Below, piece by piece: positions 1-13,373 of a stretch of DNA of 64,000 bases (positions within the stretch are counted from its first letter, which is position 1; the number at the start of each line of letters is the position of its first letter). This DNA comes from Tetranychus cinnabarinus (lineage: Eukaryota; Arthropoda; Arachnida; Trombidiformes; Tetranychidae). The stretch spans positions 2,356,001-2,420,000 of the forward strand of contig WHVY01000008.1 in assembly GCA_022266195.1 (NCBI GenBank), written 5' to 3'. The notes below the pieces were generated by a model. It saw only the letters and a program-made list of their open reading frames with translations, made no database searches and was not told the origin of the DNA. The position numbers were made by a program, and so were the translations under genes.

Positions 1-389
1 AAAGATGATGAACAGATGAAATGTTGAGCAAAGAGTGAATCGTAAAATGTTCAACTACTGATGATGAATAAGATAAAAATTTCAATTGATAGCATCTAAA
101 CAATCTCATGATGTAAAGGCAGACAAAGTGTTACTTTAAATCAAAGATGAACAATCAACATCATTACCTGAGCAAATAGTTGGCCTCAAAGTTGACTTTA
201 AATATTAAATCTTTGGATTCAATCCATATTCAAAAATATTACATTTGTCTTCATCATTTTGGTTATTTTCAATAATTAAACCTTCAAAACCTTAACCCAA
301 AAAATCAACCTTTTTCTTGATTATGTCAAGGGTCAAGTATTGACTTGTAGGTGCCTTTAGATTTGAAAACGTCCATTTGTGAAACTTAC
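1..389. other. Filamin intron (left edge)
   Basis: Non-coding and AT-rich. It follows the donor at 389-388 of the 579-390 exon. No exon or repeat was recognised. Confidence 0.7.
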
Positions 390-3300
390 GGGCAATTTTA
401 CATTTATCTGCTTGACCTGTGGCTGTTGTTTTGACTGTGATTGGTGCTCCTGGAACTGGTTTACCACCAAAGGTAACTCCAATTTTATAATTGCCAACAT
501 CGTCTGGAGTATAATTTACTTTGTAGGTTCCGTCTTGATTATCAATTATTGAAGCTTTACATTTAGATCCATCAGGAGCCTGAAATCAAAAGATGTAATG
601 AGATGAAAAGAATTTCAATTATTTAGATTGGAATAAAAAGGAATGAAAATTCAGTGTCATTCAACGAAATCTGTTAGGAAAAATTGAAAGTGTCATTGAT
701 GAAAGAAAATGTCACACTCGGTGAGGGAAAAAGAAAAGTTCAGACTCTGAAAAAAATTGCAAACTTTGATTATCTTGTGAAATTAAGTATAAGCCAAAAT
801 GTAACTGTAAACTAATTTAGGTGCAAGTTTGTGAATTTGTTTGAAATATTATGCACAAGTTTAAACCAGATTGGCAAGTATCATTGGTTAATGACGATGA
901 GGAGGAGGATGATGATCAAGCTGATGATAATGCTTTTTGATGAGCAGCTATTTATTGTATCATTATTAAAACATGGTTAAATAGATGAACAAGATTGAGA
1001 TGTTGATAAGCTATTTGTACATTGTATTTGTAAGTTGAGTAGACGAGTTTAGGTTAAACTGCAAAATCTTGTCAAATTGCTGAAATTGGGAATGAATGAG
1101 CTAAAATATCATTTCCATTTTTTGATTATCATCTAAAATTAATAGTAATATTCAAGATATGGTTGATGAATTGATTTCACTGGCAATAAATCAGGTTCAA
1201 TTAACCAAGTTCAATGAATGTTGACAAAATTGAAAATTTTTTTCTGATTTTTCTCAGAGTTACTATGCTCAGATCTGCTAGAATTAAATCATTAATGTTC
1301 AGGATTACGTCCCTGCAGATATTTACTCATCATAGCAAATTAACTCTGAAAGGTTATTAATTACTGACAATTTGTTTGAAATAAGCCGTGACTAAGGCCC
1401 GAACCTGTAACGAAGGGAAGAGATTTAACCTGAACCAAGACCACAGCTCTAAGGATATTTTATATCTTGATAAAGTTGATTTAAGAGACATTGTTAAATC
1501 GTCTTTATCGTCGACAAATTTGAATTTGTTAATAAAGATAATTTAGCGTTTCTTATTAAATTAAAATATTGTTTTATAATAGTTAATATATATGTAGATG
1601 AATGACAATGTAGAAGATTCATGCTTCTGCATTAGATGCATTAAAATCTGTTTTTACCTGTATCTTCACTTCTGGTCGACCGTAACCTGCATTCTTGGCA
1701 TCAATGGTAAATTCAGCTGGAAAACTTGCTGGAATTGTTTTAGCAATTCCGGGTCCAGATAACTTAACATTTTGTGGTTCAGTCATTGGTTTGACTTTCA
1801 TCTGGAATGGACTGTGGAGCGAATTATAAAAGAAAATTAATGAGCAAAAGATTAAACATCGATCAGCAATATTAGATTGTATTAAACTAAATTGTCTATC
1901 AAATAGAATTTTAATTTATATTAATTCATCAGTAAGTATGAGCTTTGAACTAGCATTGTCTTTCGCATTAACCATTCTTAATCTAATACTCAATGATAGA
2001 TTAATTAAAGGGGCATCTGATTAGTTTAAAATTGCAGTTTTAAACTTTAGATTTGGATTTTAATTAAGGGAAGATATTTCAATGATTTGTACCTTCCAGG
2101 AATTGGCTGTCCTCCATATTTAACGTTAACATTACATTTACTGCCTTCTGGTGGAGGCAAGTAAGAAACATCGTAAATTCCATCACCGCTATCATTAATT
2201 TCAGGAGAGTAAGGAACTGGTCCTTTTTCTGATGAAACTTCAACGGTCAATGGCGCTTTACCAGTTTTGGATGCATCAACAGTAAACGGAAGAGGAGGTC
2301 CAGCTCGACAATTTGCTGGGTCTAAGCCAGGTCCAAAAGCTGTTACTTTAGAGACATCAACAGGGTGATCAACGGGTACTCTGAATGGACTTCCTGTACA
2401 CAACAAAGAGGAATAGAAAATTGTTTAACAAAAAAACTATTTAATACAAAAGAAATGGCAAACTGTGAAAAGGATACTCTGAATGAATCAAGTGTTGATT
2501 ATATTGAAATTCAAGCTATTAATAAGTTGATGATTGTAAAACCAATTTAATATCAGATAGAGTATTGACAATACTAACCAGGAATTTGTTTGTTGGCAAA
2601 TTTTATTCCTATGTCATAATCACCAGTCTCAATCGGAACATAATCGACTGTGCAGGTTCCATCGCGGTTATCTCGACAATTCATCTTTGCTTCTGAAGGC
2701 CCTTCAATAGATAAACCAAGAGCACCGATACCAGCTCCTTTTGTTTCAACGGTAAATGTATTCTTTTGATTAACAATTCCTTGCTCTAAACCAGGTCCAT
2801 AAGCTTTAACCTTTCCTGGGTTACATCCTCTAGTAGCATTAACCGCAAATGGACTTCCTTTGACAGGTTGACCATCAACCATAACATCAACTTTGTGTGG
2901 GCCTAAATGGTGTAGATAAAAGAATTCAATTTAGTCAAAATTTCAAAATGATAGATTTTGATTCATTCAGCTTGCTGAATGACAATATATTATGACTATC
3001 AGGGAAAGTAATCAATTAACCTTCTTCGAATGGAGTGAAGGCAACTTTATGGGTTCCATCTTTGGCTTTGGTAACGGCTGTGGCTGTTTGAGCACCAGAA
3101 GGATTGGTAATTTTACATGTTACTGTAGCTTCAGACTTTTTAGGTAAAGCTCGAGTATCAACAGTAAACTCCGTCGGTGAGTCCACAAAGACAGCTGTAA
3201 GAATAAACAATAATTTTTTTAGTTTTGAATATCTGAACAGATACATGACATATGATTGTGAATGACAAGGAATAACCTGAGAAATAAGACTAATTTTAAG

Positions 3301-6300
3301 GAACGACAATTCAACCTTAGGCACAAAACGAGACAAGAGTGTTTGGTTGTTAAAAACTAGCAATTGAGTTATAAACTAATTCAAACATGTATAACATTAA
3401 TACAAAACTAAATTGCTGAAGGATATTAAAAAAGCAAGAACAATTAAGCTAAATCATTAGAATGCAAAGATGGTTGATTAGGTTGGTACGAACCATCAGC
3501 AAAGGCTCGACCATAAATTGGTAAATCAATCGGAGCCTGAGAATGAACTTTGACTTGATTGTGACCAGGAATGGGTGATGAACGATTAACCACGGATAAT
3601 TTGTGCTCAGGAAGACAATAAATGTGTTTTGGTTTAACATCATCATAACCACTTCCAGCAAGATAAACTGATAAAAGATATTGGCCCATCTCAATTGGAA
3701 CAAAATTGACTAAACAACCTTCCGAAGTATTAATTATATGTGGTCTGATTGATTGTCCTGAAGGACTTGTTATACAAATGGTGATATAATCATGAATAAA
3801 AGGTATTTCTGACAGGGAATCATCAATAATAACTCGAAATTGATATAAATTGTTCATCACAGCAACTGGCAAATGATAAAATAAAATTATTTTTGACTGT
3901 ATCGTTGTACATGCATGAAACAATTTTGTGTAAATCAAATGTGATAAGCTGTTAGCCAGTTAATTTTAATTAAATGAGAATTGGGTGATAAAAAAGCTAG
4001 CAGAAATTATTTGTTATAAACAAACATCGGCAAACTAATACTTATTAAAAAAACTTGAATGTAAACCTCTGAGCAAGAATTACTACTTTTACACTTACTT
4101 GGTTCTAATCCTTCAACCTTTACTTTACTCAAATCAGCTGCTGGTGTTACTGGAACAGTTATTGGACATCCAGGAATAGGTTGACCAGAATATGTCGCAT
4201 TTACAGTGTAAATGCCAGCTTTAGGTACAGTGTAATCAACTGAATATGTATTGTTTTCATTATCTTGGAGCTGAATAGGAACATCTTTTCCTTTATCATC
4301 TTTAAGTGAAACCTTTAGTTGTCCTGGACCAGCTGCTTCAGCGTCAATGTTGAAAAACGTAGGCACACCGGGTTTAACACCAGGTTCAACTCCGGGTCCA
4401 AATATTTTAACTTTAGCTGCATCCGTTGGTGGAGCAACTTGAACTTTGAATGGACTTCCAGGGACTGCAACTCCACCATAATTAACTTGAACAACATGCT
4501 TATCAGGGTTTTCAGGTTTGTATTCACATTTGACGGTTCCGTCTTTAGCATTAGCAATTTTCATCGGTAACGGTTCGCAAGCTTTATCGATGACAGATAC
4601 ATCAAGAGGGGCTTTACCAGCTTTCCTTGTATCAACTGTGAAATCAGTTGGCTTTCCTTGAACAACAGTAGGTCCAATACCTTTACCAGCAGTTACAACT
4701 TTATCTGGAGCAAAATCAGGTCCTGGTTTGGACGTTATTTGAGCAACCCAAGGAGATTGTGGAATATCTTCACCATTGTTGAGAACATGAATAGCATATT
4801 CTCCTGGCGCGGTTGGATAATAAATTACCTCTGCTGAGCCATCACCATTGTCCATGCATTGGATTTTAGCTTCGGATGGACCTTCGATAGTAAAACCAAG
4901 AGTTCCAGTTTCACCATTTGTGTCTACGGTAAATTTAGCAGGATAACCGACAACACCACCTTTTAATCCTGGACCAAAAGCTCTAATTTTAGACTGTTTA
5001 GGAGGTCCCACATTAACTTCAAACGGTGATCTAAATATCTCTTGATTTCCAAAGGAAACAATAACGACATATTTACCCGTCTTAGTGGGTTTATAGTCGC
5101 AGTCGAATGTTGTACCATCAACTTTGCGAATATTAACCTTCTCAGGTTTTCCATCAGGTCCGATTACTTTGATATCAAGATTGCCTTCACCAGCACCATC
5201 TGTTGTAACTTTGAAATCAGCTACGTCTCCTACTCGGACACCAGTGGGTTGAAGACCTCGACCAGAAGCACGAACTTTTCGTGGATCACAGATTGGAGAG
5301 ACGCGAACTCCAAATGGACTCTTAGGTACCTGTTTACCAGCAAAGAAAACATTGACGGAATGAACGCCGGTAGCCTGAGCAACATATTCACATCGATAAA
5401 CGTCATCGCCTATAGGACGAACTCGTAAAGGCACAGTATTTGGTTTTCCACTTGGGTCGAGGATAACAACCTCTAGTTGACCTTTACCAGCACCTTTAAA
5501 GAAAAACAATATGATTTTTAAATAAATTTCTCGCAAAAATTCCGATTAAATATAATTTACCTTTAGTGAAAACATCGAAGTAAGTAGGTTTTCCAACTTG
5601 AACACCGGTGGGTTGAAGACCAGGTCCAGATGCAGTTACTTTAGAAGCATCACCAGCCACACCTTCAACATTCACGGAGAAAGGACTTTTTGGTACTTCA
5701 ACACCATTAAACTTAACAATAACCTAAAACAATGGATAATAAATCAATATTCACTTGCGAAATAACAATGTAAAAAGTAAACATATTTTTTCTCATAATC
5801 AATCATTTCTTTGCAATAAGAGTGATAACCGGTGGAATGTTTAAATCATCAAGAAAATGAGTTGAAAATGTGAATTATGGCTGATTGAAATTCCATAGTC
5901 ACTTTAACACAATTTATCATTCATAAGTACATTAATTATTATGATAAATTGATATAATAAAACTTATTATTAATAATAGATCGTAGGTTTAAAACAGTTA
6001 TGCTTTCAATATTTGAACTAAAGTAGCTCAGTTTAAAAGATAAAAGATGGCGTTATAAGATTGGTAACTTGAAGGATCGAGGCTTTTGACGATCTAAATC
6101 CAAATCAAGTTGATTTTCTGATTTAATTGTTTTCAAATTACTCAGTGACCGTAAGGCGAAATGCTATTCTATGTAATATGTACTTTGCATTAATTTTGCA
6201 TATAAAGATATTTGTAAGACCTGACCAAAAATCTTACTCTTCGGGCCTAACTCTGATTGTTTATTTGGATAATAATTTTTCTTGGGACCAACTCACCTTG

Positions 6301-8521
6301 TGTTGTCCTTCGACTTTTGGTGTGTATGAACAAGTGTAAGTCTTGCTGGGGTCATCATTGAATTTGGCTGCAACAGGTTCCATTTTACCTGTTGGGTCAG
6401 CTATGAAAACTTCAACTTTTCCTTTTCCAGCGGAAAAGGTTTCAACGGTGAAGTTGGTTTGAGCTCCTTTGACAACACCATCAGGCTGTATTCCAGGTCC
6501 ATAACATCGAACACGATTTGGATTATTTCTTGGTCGAAGTGGTGCTCCTTCCTTCAGTTTGGCATTTGGATATTGTGATAAATAGGTCATCATGGAGAGA
6601 TCATCAACCTTTGGATCAACCACATCATCTGGTTTAATCAATTGAGGAACATTAAGCCAGTCGTCAGCCAGCTTCATAGCTTCCTTTGTATTTTTAAGAG
6701 CATCTTCTGGTTTCCAGTCAGGCCAATCAGGGCATAAACCTGGTGCAACGGCATCAACTAATGCACCTAAAGCTTTACCACTATTCCAATCGGTTGTGAA
6801 ATTATTAACTGGTACTTCTGGTATTTTATTTTTGATCCATCCAAGAAGACGTTGCTTAGGTGTTGGTTCACCTCTTCCTCGGTACATTGAATCATCTTCA
6901 CCCTCCCACATGGGCATTGAAATTGAATAGTGAAGAATTAAAGTCCATATTAATCCAAGAATCAATTTGAGATGACCATCGACAACATCAGTACTGTCTG
7001 TTTAATTGAGAAGCAAAACAAGTGGTTAACAGAGTTTTAGTCAAATAAGTTTCCAAGTGATGTGATTCAGCATTAAACTATTTTCAGTTTTCACAGCATG
7101 AGATTACTCAATTTGATTGAGCTTGAAGGCTGAATTTGTAATACAAGCTGAAATACGCTAAACTTGACAAGATAATCATGAACTTGTTACAAATATAACT
7201 GAATCGAGTCCCAACCAGCTAAATTTCATTGTAAAATTCAAACAGATTCAAGAAATTACATGAATGTGTTGTCTGCTAAGCAAAAATACAATCTTGTTTA
7301 CATCTAGACTAACTATTCAACGACAGACTTGATAAGAGACATCAAAGTGACAGAGTTGTCATTTCACTTGAATTAAAAAGGACTGCAGTTGCATGATTAG
7401 TATTATAAACCACACAGAATCTATTTGAATTTAGACACAATTGATTTAGTCAGATCAATTTGATTCTCAGATTAACCAAATCTAACCACCTCCGCAGTTT
7501 TAAAGCAAATCATTTGAAATTTAAATCATCTTCTTTGCTACTTGAGACTTGATCAGTTTAATGATTTGATTATTGTTGGAATAGAACGCTAATTAATCTC
7601 AAACGATTCTTCAGGATTGAAATTTATTGCTTGAAACTGAAAATCAAAAGGTTTGCTCTGAAATATTTTCAAGGCTAACTAATCTAAATTTAGTAACCAT
7701 CAACAAAAACTAAATTGATTTTAACTCTTTTTTACAGCCAACTGATTATTTGGGTTATACTGAAATATCAATGAAGACAGATCTGACAACAATTTAAGAG
7801 AATCATAAATTTTGCTCGCATAATCAACGATAGGATGAACCATCACATTGGCTGTCGATTTTCAGACAAAAATCGCTTAACCTGGTGCAATGAGCAAACT
7901 GGATTAACTTGAAATGATTTTTACTTCCAAAACACAATCGACACCAAGATCAATAGCTGATTGTATAATCTCATAACTTGACATGTGAAAGCTGAAGCTA
8001 GTTAAGATTTATTATTAGCTGAAAAAATGTAAACTCACCAATGTTGACAATTTTGATTCCTTCTTGTTGAGTTAAAAAATTAAGAGCAATATTAACATTT
8101 TCTAGTTTCTGGGCTCGAAGTTTGGGCTTTTTATTGTGTCGAGGTAACCTTTTACCAGATAATACTTCAACTAGAGCAACCAAACGAGTTCCATCTTCGA
8201 AATCAGTTTCCAGGTTTTCAATGTGAGAGTTAACAGTTTTCAGATGTTCGTTGGCCCATCTTAATATCATAACAAACAGGGAAGAGGAAGAAAAACAAAT
8301 TAAAAATGAGGATTTACATTTATGGATTAACAAGATAAACAAACTCTCAAGGAATCCATTTAAGGAGATACAGAGATCAATGTTAAACATTTAATCAAGT
8401 TAATTGCCTACCTTGTAAAGGTATTTTTCTGGATTCGCTTCCAAACAGCATCCTCAGCAAGTTCCCTCTCCATAATGTCCTCTTCATCCGGATTTCCTCT
8501 TCTATCGTCAGTTACACCCAT
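390..8521 (-). CDS. FLN / cher: Filamin (cheerio-type actin cross-linker), 5' part; continues beyond left edge
   Basis: Filamins cross-link cortical F-actin and anchor membrane receptors. Exons, in transcript order: 8521-8412, 8259-8039, 6997-6297, 5723-5561, 5493-4099, 3194-3021, 2902-2579, 2393-2093, 1811-1658, 579-390. Every junction has GT-AG signals and matching phase, giving about 1,244 residues so far. Residues ~24-138 are CH1 and ~155-262 are CH2 (the actin-binding domain). They are followed by ten Ig-like filamin repeats with the usual GPGL near the start and V/IPGSPF near the end. The last in-window exon ends in phase 1 at a GTAAGT donor, so later repeats and the dimerisation repeat lie to the left. 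The start ATG is preceded by a splice acceptor (8568-8570), so at least one noncoding 5' exon lies upstream. Orthology to filamin is certain; the exact subtype name is by family. Confidence 0.97.
3444..3865 (-). CDS. Candidate alternative terminal exon of filamin
   Basis: This exon has a proper acceptor (TTTGCCAG before 3865) and enters in phase 1, exactly like the canonical exon at 3194-3021. It is open for 139 codons and then stops (TAA at 3446-3444). Its first half still looks like a filamin repeat (ITSPSGQ, NFVPIEMGQYLLSVYLAGS). The rest is a unique tail of about 65 residues. Spliced after the 5493-4099 exon it would give a 1,003-aa filamin with the actin-binding domain, six full repeats, a variant seventh repeat and no dimerisation repeat. 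I see no canonical AATAAA just downstream, so the 3' end is unproved. Confidence 0.6.
6998..8038. other. Filamin intron between CH1 and CH2 exons
   Basis: A 1.04-kb AT-rich intron between the exons at 8259-8039 and 6997-6297. No other coding or repeat signal was seen. The other filamin introns over 300 bases (580-1657, 5724-6296) also show nothing recognisable. Confidence 0.8.
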
Positions 8522-8567
8522 TTTGATGTCTCCTGCTTTTTCGGTGCTTGGACACGCAACGATTGAC

Positions 8568-11500
8568 CTGCAAAATACAATAGAAATATAAAAATTAATG
8601 CAATTAAATGAGATAATCTTGTTTACAGGAGAAAGTTGATTAACTTTTACTGGATGCAAGTAATGTTTTGATTCCAACTATGAGACTGATTTTCAAAGTA
8701 AAATATTTTGCTTAAAGAATTGAGAATTGATTAGCTGATGAAATCACCTTTTTGATTGACTTAAATCATGAAATCATTGAAATGTTTACGATAAAACTGG
8801 TGAATTAGTTTTAAGAGATGAAAATGATGAGAAGATAATTAGCTTTTGGAATGGATTGTTAAAAGATTTGAGTAAATTTTTGCTAATATTGTCAATTGTT
8901 TGGTAAAATGTAAAGTGAAAGATGTATTGCTGAGGATTGCACATTTGACAAAAGGCAATGTTTAAGTTTAACTTGCTGGTGTGATTATTTAAAGACACCA
9001 GCGAGTTGATTTGCATCTCATTTTTTCTGGTTCCTGACAATCCTATGGTTAACCCAAATAGAGCAACCCAAAAACATATGTTTAAACTCAAACAGTTGAT
9101 GTTAAATTTAAACAATTGCTGTAAAACTATTGATATTGTCCGATAATGTTGAGTTTCAATCTTGATCAATCTTGATGTATCTCTTGAATCATTACACGAG
9201 TTTAAATATCAGCAATCAGTAGATTAAATGATCAGTGTTATTTCAAGTTGTTTTGCTCATTAGGTTGAACATCTTTCTAGTTAACAGCAATAACTGCTAA
9301 TAAAACCTTTTAAAGGTGTTTATTTGCTTTATGACTGTTTATTAGTTAATTATTTGTATCACAATTTCAATGTTGGTTAATGACATGAATTACAGATATG
9401 GTTGTAGAAGTTTCCTGTTGAGAAATGAATAGATTTCAGTTCAACAGGGAAATTTAATTTTTCTGTTTGTTTACAAATTGCTTTCTAATTTTGCACACTT
9501 GAACATAAATCAAGTGAAATTACTATTGTAAAAGTGGTATTGATTTCACAAAGACGCAATTTAAAGCAAATGTTGCTTACAATTCAAGTCTGCTTTCAAT
9601 GTAAAGCTGTTTTGGTTTTCTGGTTTTCTGGTTAATAATTTTGATTATAATTCATCTAAATTATTGTCAACATTTTTGACTAAAAATTGACAGTAAATTA
9701 TAAATGATTTGGTATTATGCTTTGAGACAAAATGTATAAATAGCTGAGAGTTAACTAGGTGTGAAATGTAAACACATGATCAGTTGATTAATGTCTTAAT
9801 TCAAGCAATCTTATTATAACATTAGTTTGCTAATGTCTTAAAATGATTAAACACCAGACTAAACCGGTCAATTTCAGGTAAATCACATTTTAAGTTGAAT
9901 GTAAAGAGTTGAACAAAACTGGCCATTTGAAGTAATTACATCAATTGACAATGTTTAACATATCCATAAATTTGTCACAATCAACAAGGAAGTAAAAAAC
10001 ATCCAAAGGATATTCACTGATGATTCAAGCAGAGATTTTCGGTACTAGAGTTGGTTTCATTCAACAGTTAGTCGTGTTGGTTAGTTGAAGATAATGGCTT
10101 CTTACCTTAGTCTTTATAAATCTAATTGGGTGAACAATTGGCTAATCACAAAAAATTAAAGGTAAATTTTAATAACAATGGATAAGACTTAAACTTGTGA
10201 TTAGGTTTGGTTCAGGGAGTCAAGGGAGGTTTTTGTTAGGGATAAAGAGGTAAAGATGAGAAGAGCGTTTTTATGATGAGATGGAGATGATGAAGAAACA
10301 GAAAAATTAAGGGAAATAAAAAATCAAGACAGATAAATAGACAGAGGATGGTGGTGGTGAGGTTGTTGATGTAAAAAGAGAAACAAAGATGATGGTGTAA
10401 GAGAGCAGGAAAGATAATGAGAGTGAAAATTGTCAAAAAATGAGTTTGGAGACAGAATCGAAAGCTATTCTGATCTTCCCACTTAACCAAATAGGGATGA
10501 TGCTAAATCGAGATTCATCTTTGAGTCGCCAAGGAAGCAACAACGTCTTAACATTACACTTAACAAACAACACCGAGATATAGACTAATCCGACAAGAGG
10601 CAATCCTTGTAATTGATTATTTAAACTCTCATATCCACATGAAAGGGTTCGTCCAATGATGGTTAATCACATTATTTGTAGCCATACCAATAATGATTTA
10701 TAACACTAATAATATAACAATCTTAGACTAGGCAATGGCAACTGTACGGATCTTTTTATTGGTATCATCTTTCAATAGGCAAGTCATGTTGAACCTGTTG
10801 GTTGTTCACATTTTTACCCATTTTAACTTCAACTATCTTTGGAAATTTTAAAATTTATTTAGTCACAAATCATGGATCAGACTGGAGAAGTAAATTAGAA
10901 AATTTCAATCCAATGAAATATACACATTTGTTAGAATCAACAGAATCGTTTTATTAACGGTAAGAGGAAAACAAGTTTATAAAAAGTTAATTCACAAAGA
11001 AACTAGGTAAAATTACAAACCTTTGATTGTTAAATACGATTGTTTCACGAGAGAAACACTTTAAATTTTCTTAGACCAATTATTAAACTGATTAATAGGC
11101 TGGTACACAAACACTTGGTTAACATGAAAACATTAATTTTTGCAGTGTTTAACTGTTGTTTGCCAAGTTCGAACTTTATTTACTGGTTCCTGAACATTAC
11201 TAAAGTTAATTTCAAAGACTACTAGATGGTGTTAATGTAGTCATATTTTGAAAAAAGCTGCCTGCTTAATAAGCAATGCTTATGGCAAAAGACTTTATTG
11301 TGTGTTGGTGAAATTTAATTGGTAATAGTTTACTAATTATTTAGCTTTCATTAATTCACTAGAATTTAAATGCTTCGAGAATCTAGTGATTTCACACATT
11401 ACTTGAAATTTTCATTATTTTATGTGAACTCTATACATTCTGGAGATGGAGAGATAAAGCTACTGTAAATGGACATGGAACTGAGCTGTAAATTGCTATT

Positions 11501-12333
11501 TTATTAGAGATTTTTTGAAAGCAATAATTTTTATTCGTGAAATTCATAGAAAAATTTTTATGTACTTTACTGACTAGTGCGTTTGTATAACGATGTACAA
11601 GGGGAAAAAGTAAATCATAAAAATGGTTTAGAGAGAAGCGAGTGCTTTTGAAATACTTAATGTACAATCAAAATTAAAATTTGATTGGATCGTTTGTTAT
11701 TTTGGATAGAAGAGTTGAAGACAAACGAATGAATTAAAGCATATGATGGTTTTTATTGAGATTAGTATTAATTGGTATTGGTGACTTGACATTGAATTAG
11801 TTTGAATCAAAAAACCTTGATTGGGTTTCACAAAATTTATGATGAGCTAATTAGAATCGATTATGTTTTGGCTGTCAGTTTTTTATAAAGCATAACCGAA
11901 AATTCAATAATCAATAGTCAATCATTTCTGTTTTGACTATGATGACTCAAATTATGACTCAATGGAAGAACATGATAACAGTACATTGAATTTTACAATG
12001 AATGTTATTCAGAATAAAAGAATTAACAGAATTAGCACATCAAAATTTAAGGTTATTTAAATTTTTAGAGTATAATAGGAAGGAATAGTTTGAGAAATTT
12101 AACAATCGAATAGAACAAATTTTTTGTATAATTGTTAAATAATATGAAACAAAATTATCTAACAGAGAAGAGAAATCACAATCCCATGGCAAATTGCAGC
12201 TTCCTTCTCATTTTAAATCTGTGCAACATTTTTTAAAACGAGGCGTAAACTGTAAATATCGTTTGAACTGATCAAAATTGTTTGTCGCATTTATTGCTGA
12301 GGCAATCATCAGCCAATAAGTTATTTCATAATA
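8568..12333. other. Filamin 5' intron / intergenic region
   Basis: About 3.8 kb of AT-rich DNA between the filamin start exon and the NAXE stop. It must contain the filamin 5' noncoding exon and promoter. One strong minus-strand donor-like site (AAG|GTAAGAAG) lies near 10105 and could end that exon. A low-complexity purine-rich tract occupies about 10230-10480. The short open frames here have no family resemblance and are not called. Confidence 0.6.
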
Positions 12334-13373
12334 TCAAACAATCTTGACGCACTGCTCAGATCCTGGGTAATCCGGTAATCTCAATTCATATCTTTGGATT
12401 ATTGTTTTAGGTACGAAACGGCCACCCAGCCAGTGATGCTTTCCACGGAAAAATCGAGAGCAAAGCTTAGGTGCAGTTAACGATACTAGACAGTCTGGTT
12501 GAAGTATCGGTGTGTCATCAGTTGGAGGTCCTTGTTCAACATCCCAACCAGATGGTATATCTATGCTTATCAATCTGTTTGAACATCTAGATAAAATTGC
12601 TAAAAGATCTTTGAACTCATCTCGACAAGGTGGTTTGTAACTGAAACCGAAAACAGCATCAACCACAAGTGAGCTCCTTTCAATAGCTTCTGGATCAGTC
12701 AAAAAAGGGATTTCATCCTTTTCACATTGGCGTACTAAACGTGAGTATAGCTCAGATTTTCCTGGTTTGGGGTAAAACACTGATGGACGGTAACCCTAAA
12801 ATAAAATATGGTGAGATTAAAATAGAAAATTCATTAGTTGAAGATACAATTGGCAAATTGCAATTTTAAAATTGATAACTTATAATATGACAATTTAAAC
12901 GCGTCAATATTCAAGTTTAACGAACAGATTAAAAAATCGAATGACATGTTTAAATAACGACGTACAAAAGCAGAAAGATGTCTGGCAGCAACTAAACCAT
13001 CTCCACCATTATTGCCTGGTCCACAACAAATTGAGACCGTCTTGTAAGATCGAGCTGGATAAGTTTTGTAAATGGCATTAGCAATGGCAAGTCCGGCCAA
13101 TTCCATCAGCTGGTCAACACTAAATTGGCACTCATTGAACAGATCTTGATCGAGTTTGATAGCTTCTTCTTGACTGTGGTACAAAAAAAGTAGTGTTGGT
13201 TAGTTTATCGAATTATTTTAAATGAGTCAATGACATTAATTACCTTAGGCACTTGATACTCTCCACTTAAACAATATAAGTTGCAGGTGAATCATAACGG
13301 AAAGAAGACAAAAAAATTGCACAAAGAAAATTAATCAAACGATGGACATAAGATAGAGTTGAATAAACTTACT
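12334..13373 (-). CDS. NAXE: NAD(P)H-hydrate epimerase
   Basis: NAXE interconverts R and S forms of hydrated NADH/NADPH so that the S-specific dehydratase can repair them; it is usually mitochondrial. Exons: 13265-13244 (a 22-nt microexon), 13173-12966 and 12795-12334; the stop is at 12334. Visible motifs are CGPGNNGGDGLVAARHL (nucleotide loop), DIPSGWDVEQGP and SLTAP...HWLGGRFVP, all classic YjeF-N signatures in the right order. From the Met whose ATG is split across a splice (A at 13373, TG at 13265-13264) the protein is 230 aa, close to the mature length in other animals. The segment just upstream in frame (exon 13446-13373) is basic and could act as a leader. The same chain reads back without a break into the ENY2-like exons, so the true start is uncertain. 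Confidence 0.93.

Noticed and set aside
4315..5428. Other-frame ORFs of 60-128 codons inside the large filamin exon
   Set aside because: Overprinted on a strongly supported filamin coding exon, with no independent features.
10236..10490. 84-codon minus-strand frame
   Set aside because: Low-complexity purine/pyrimidine tract with biased Leu/Phe/Ile composition; no domain or splice context.
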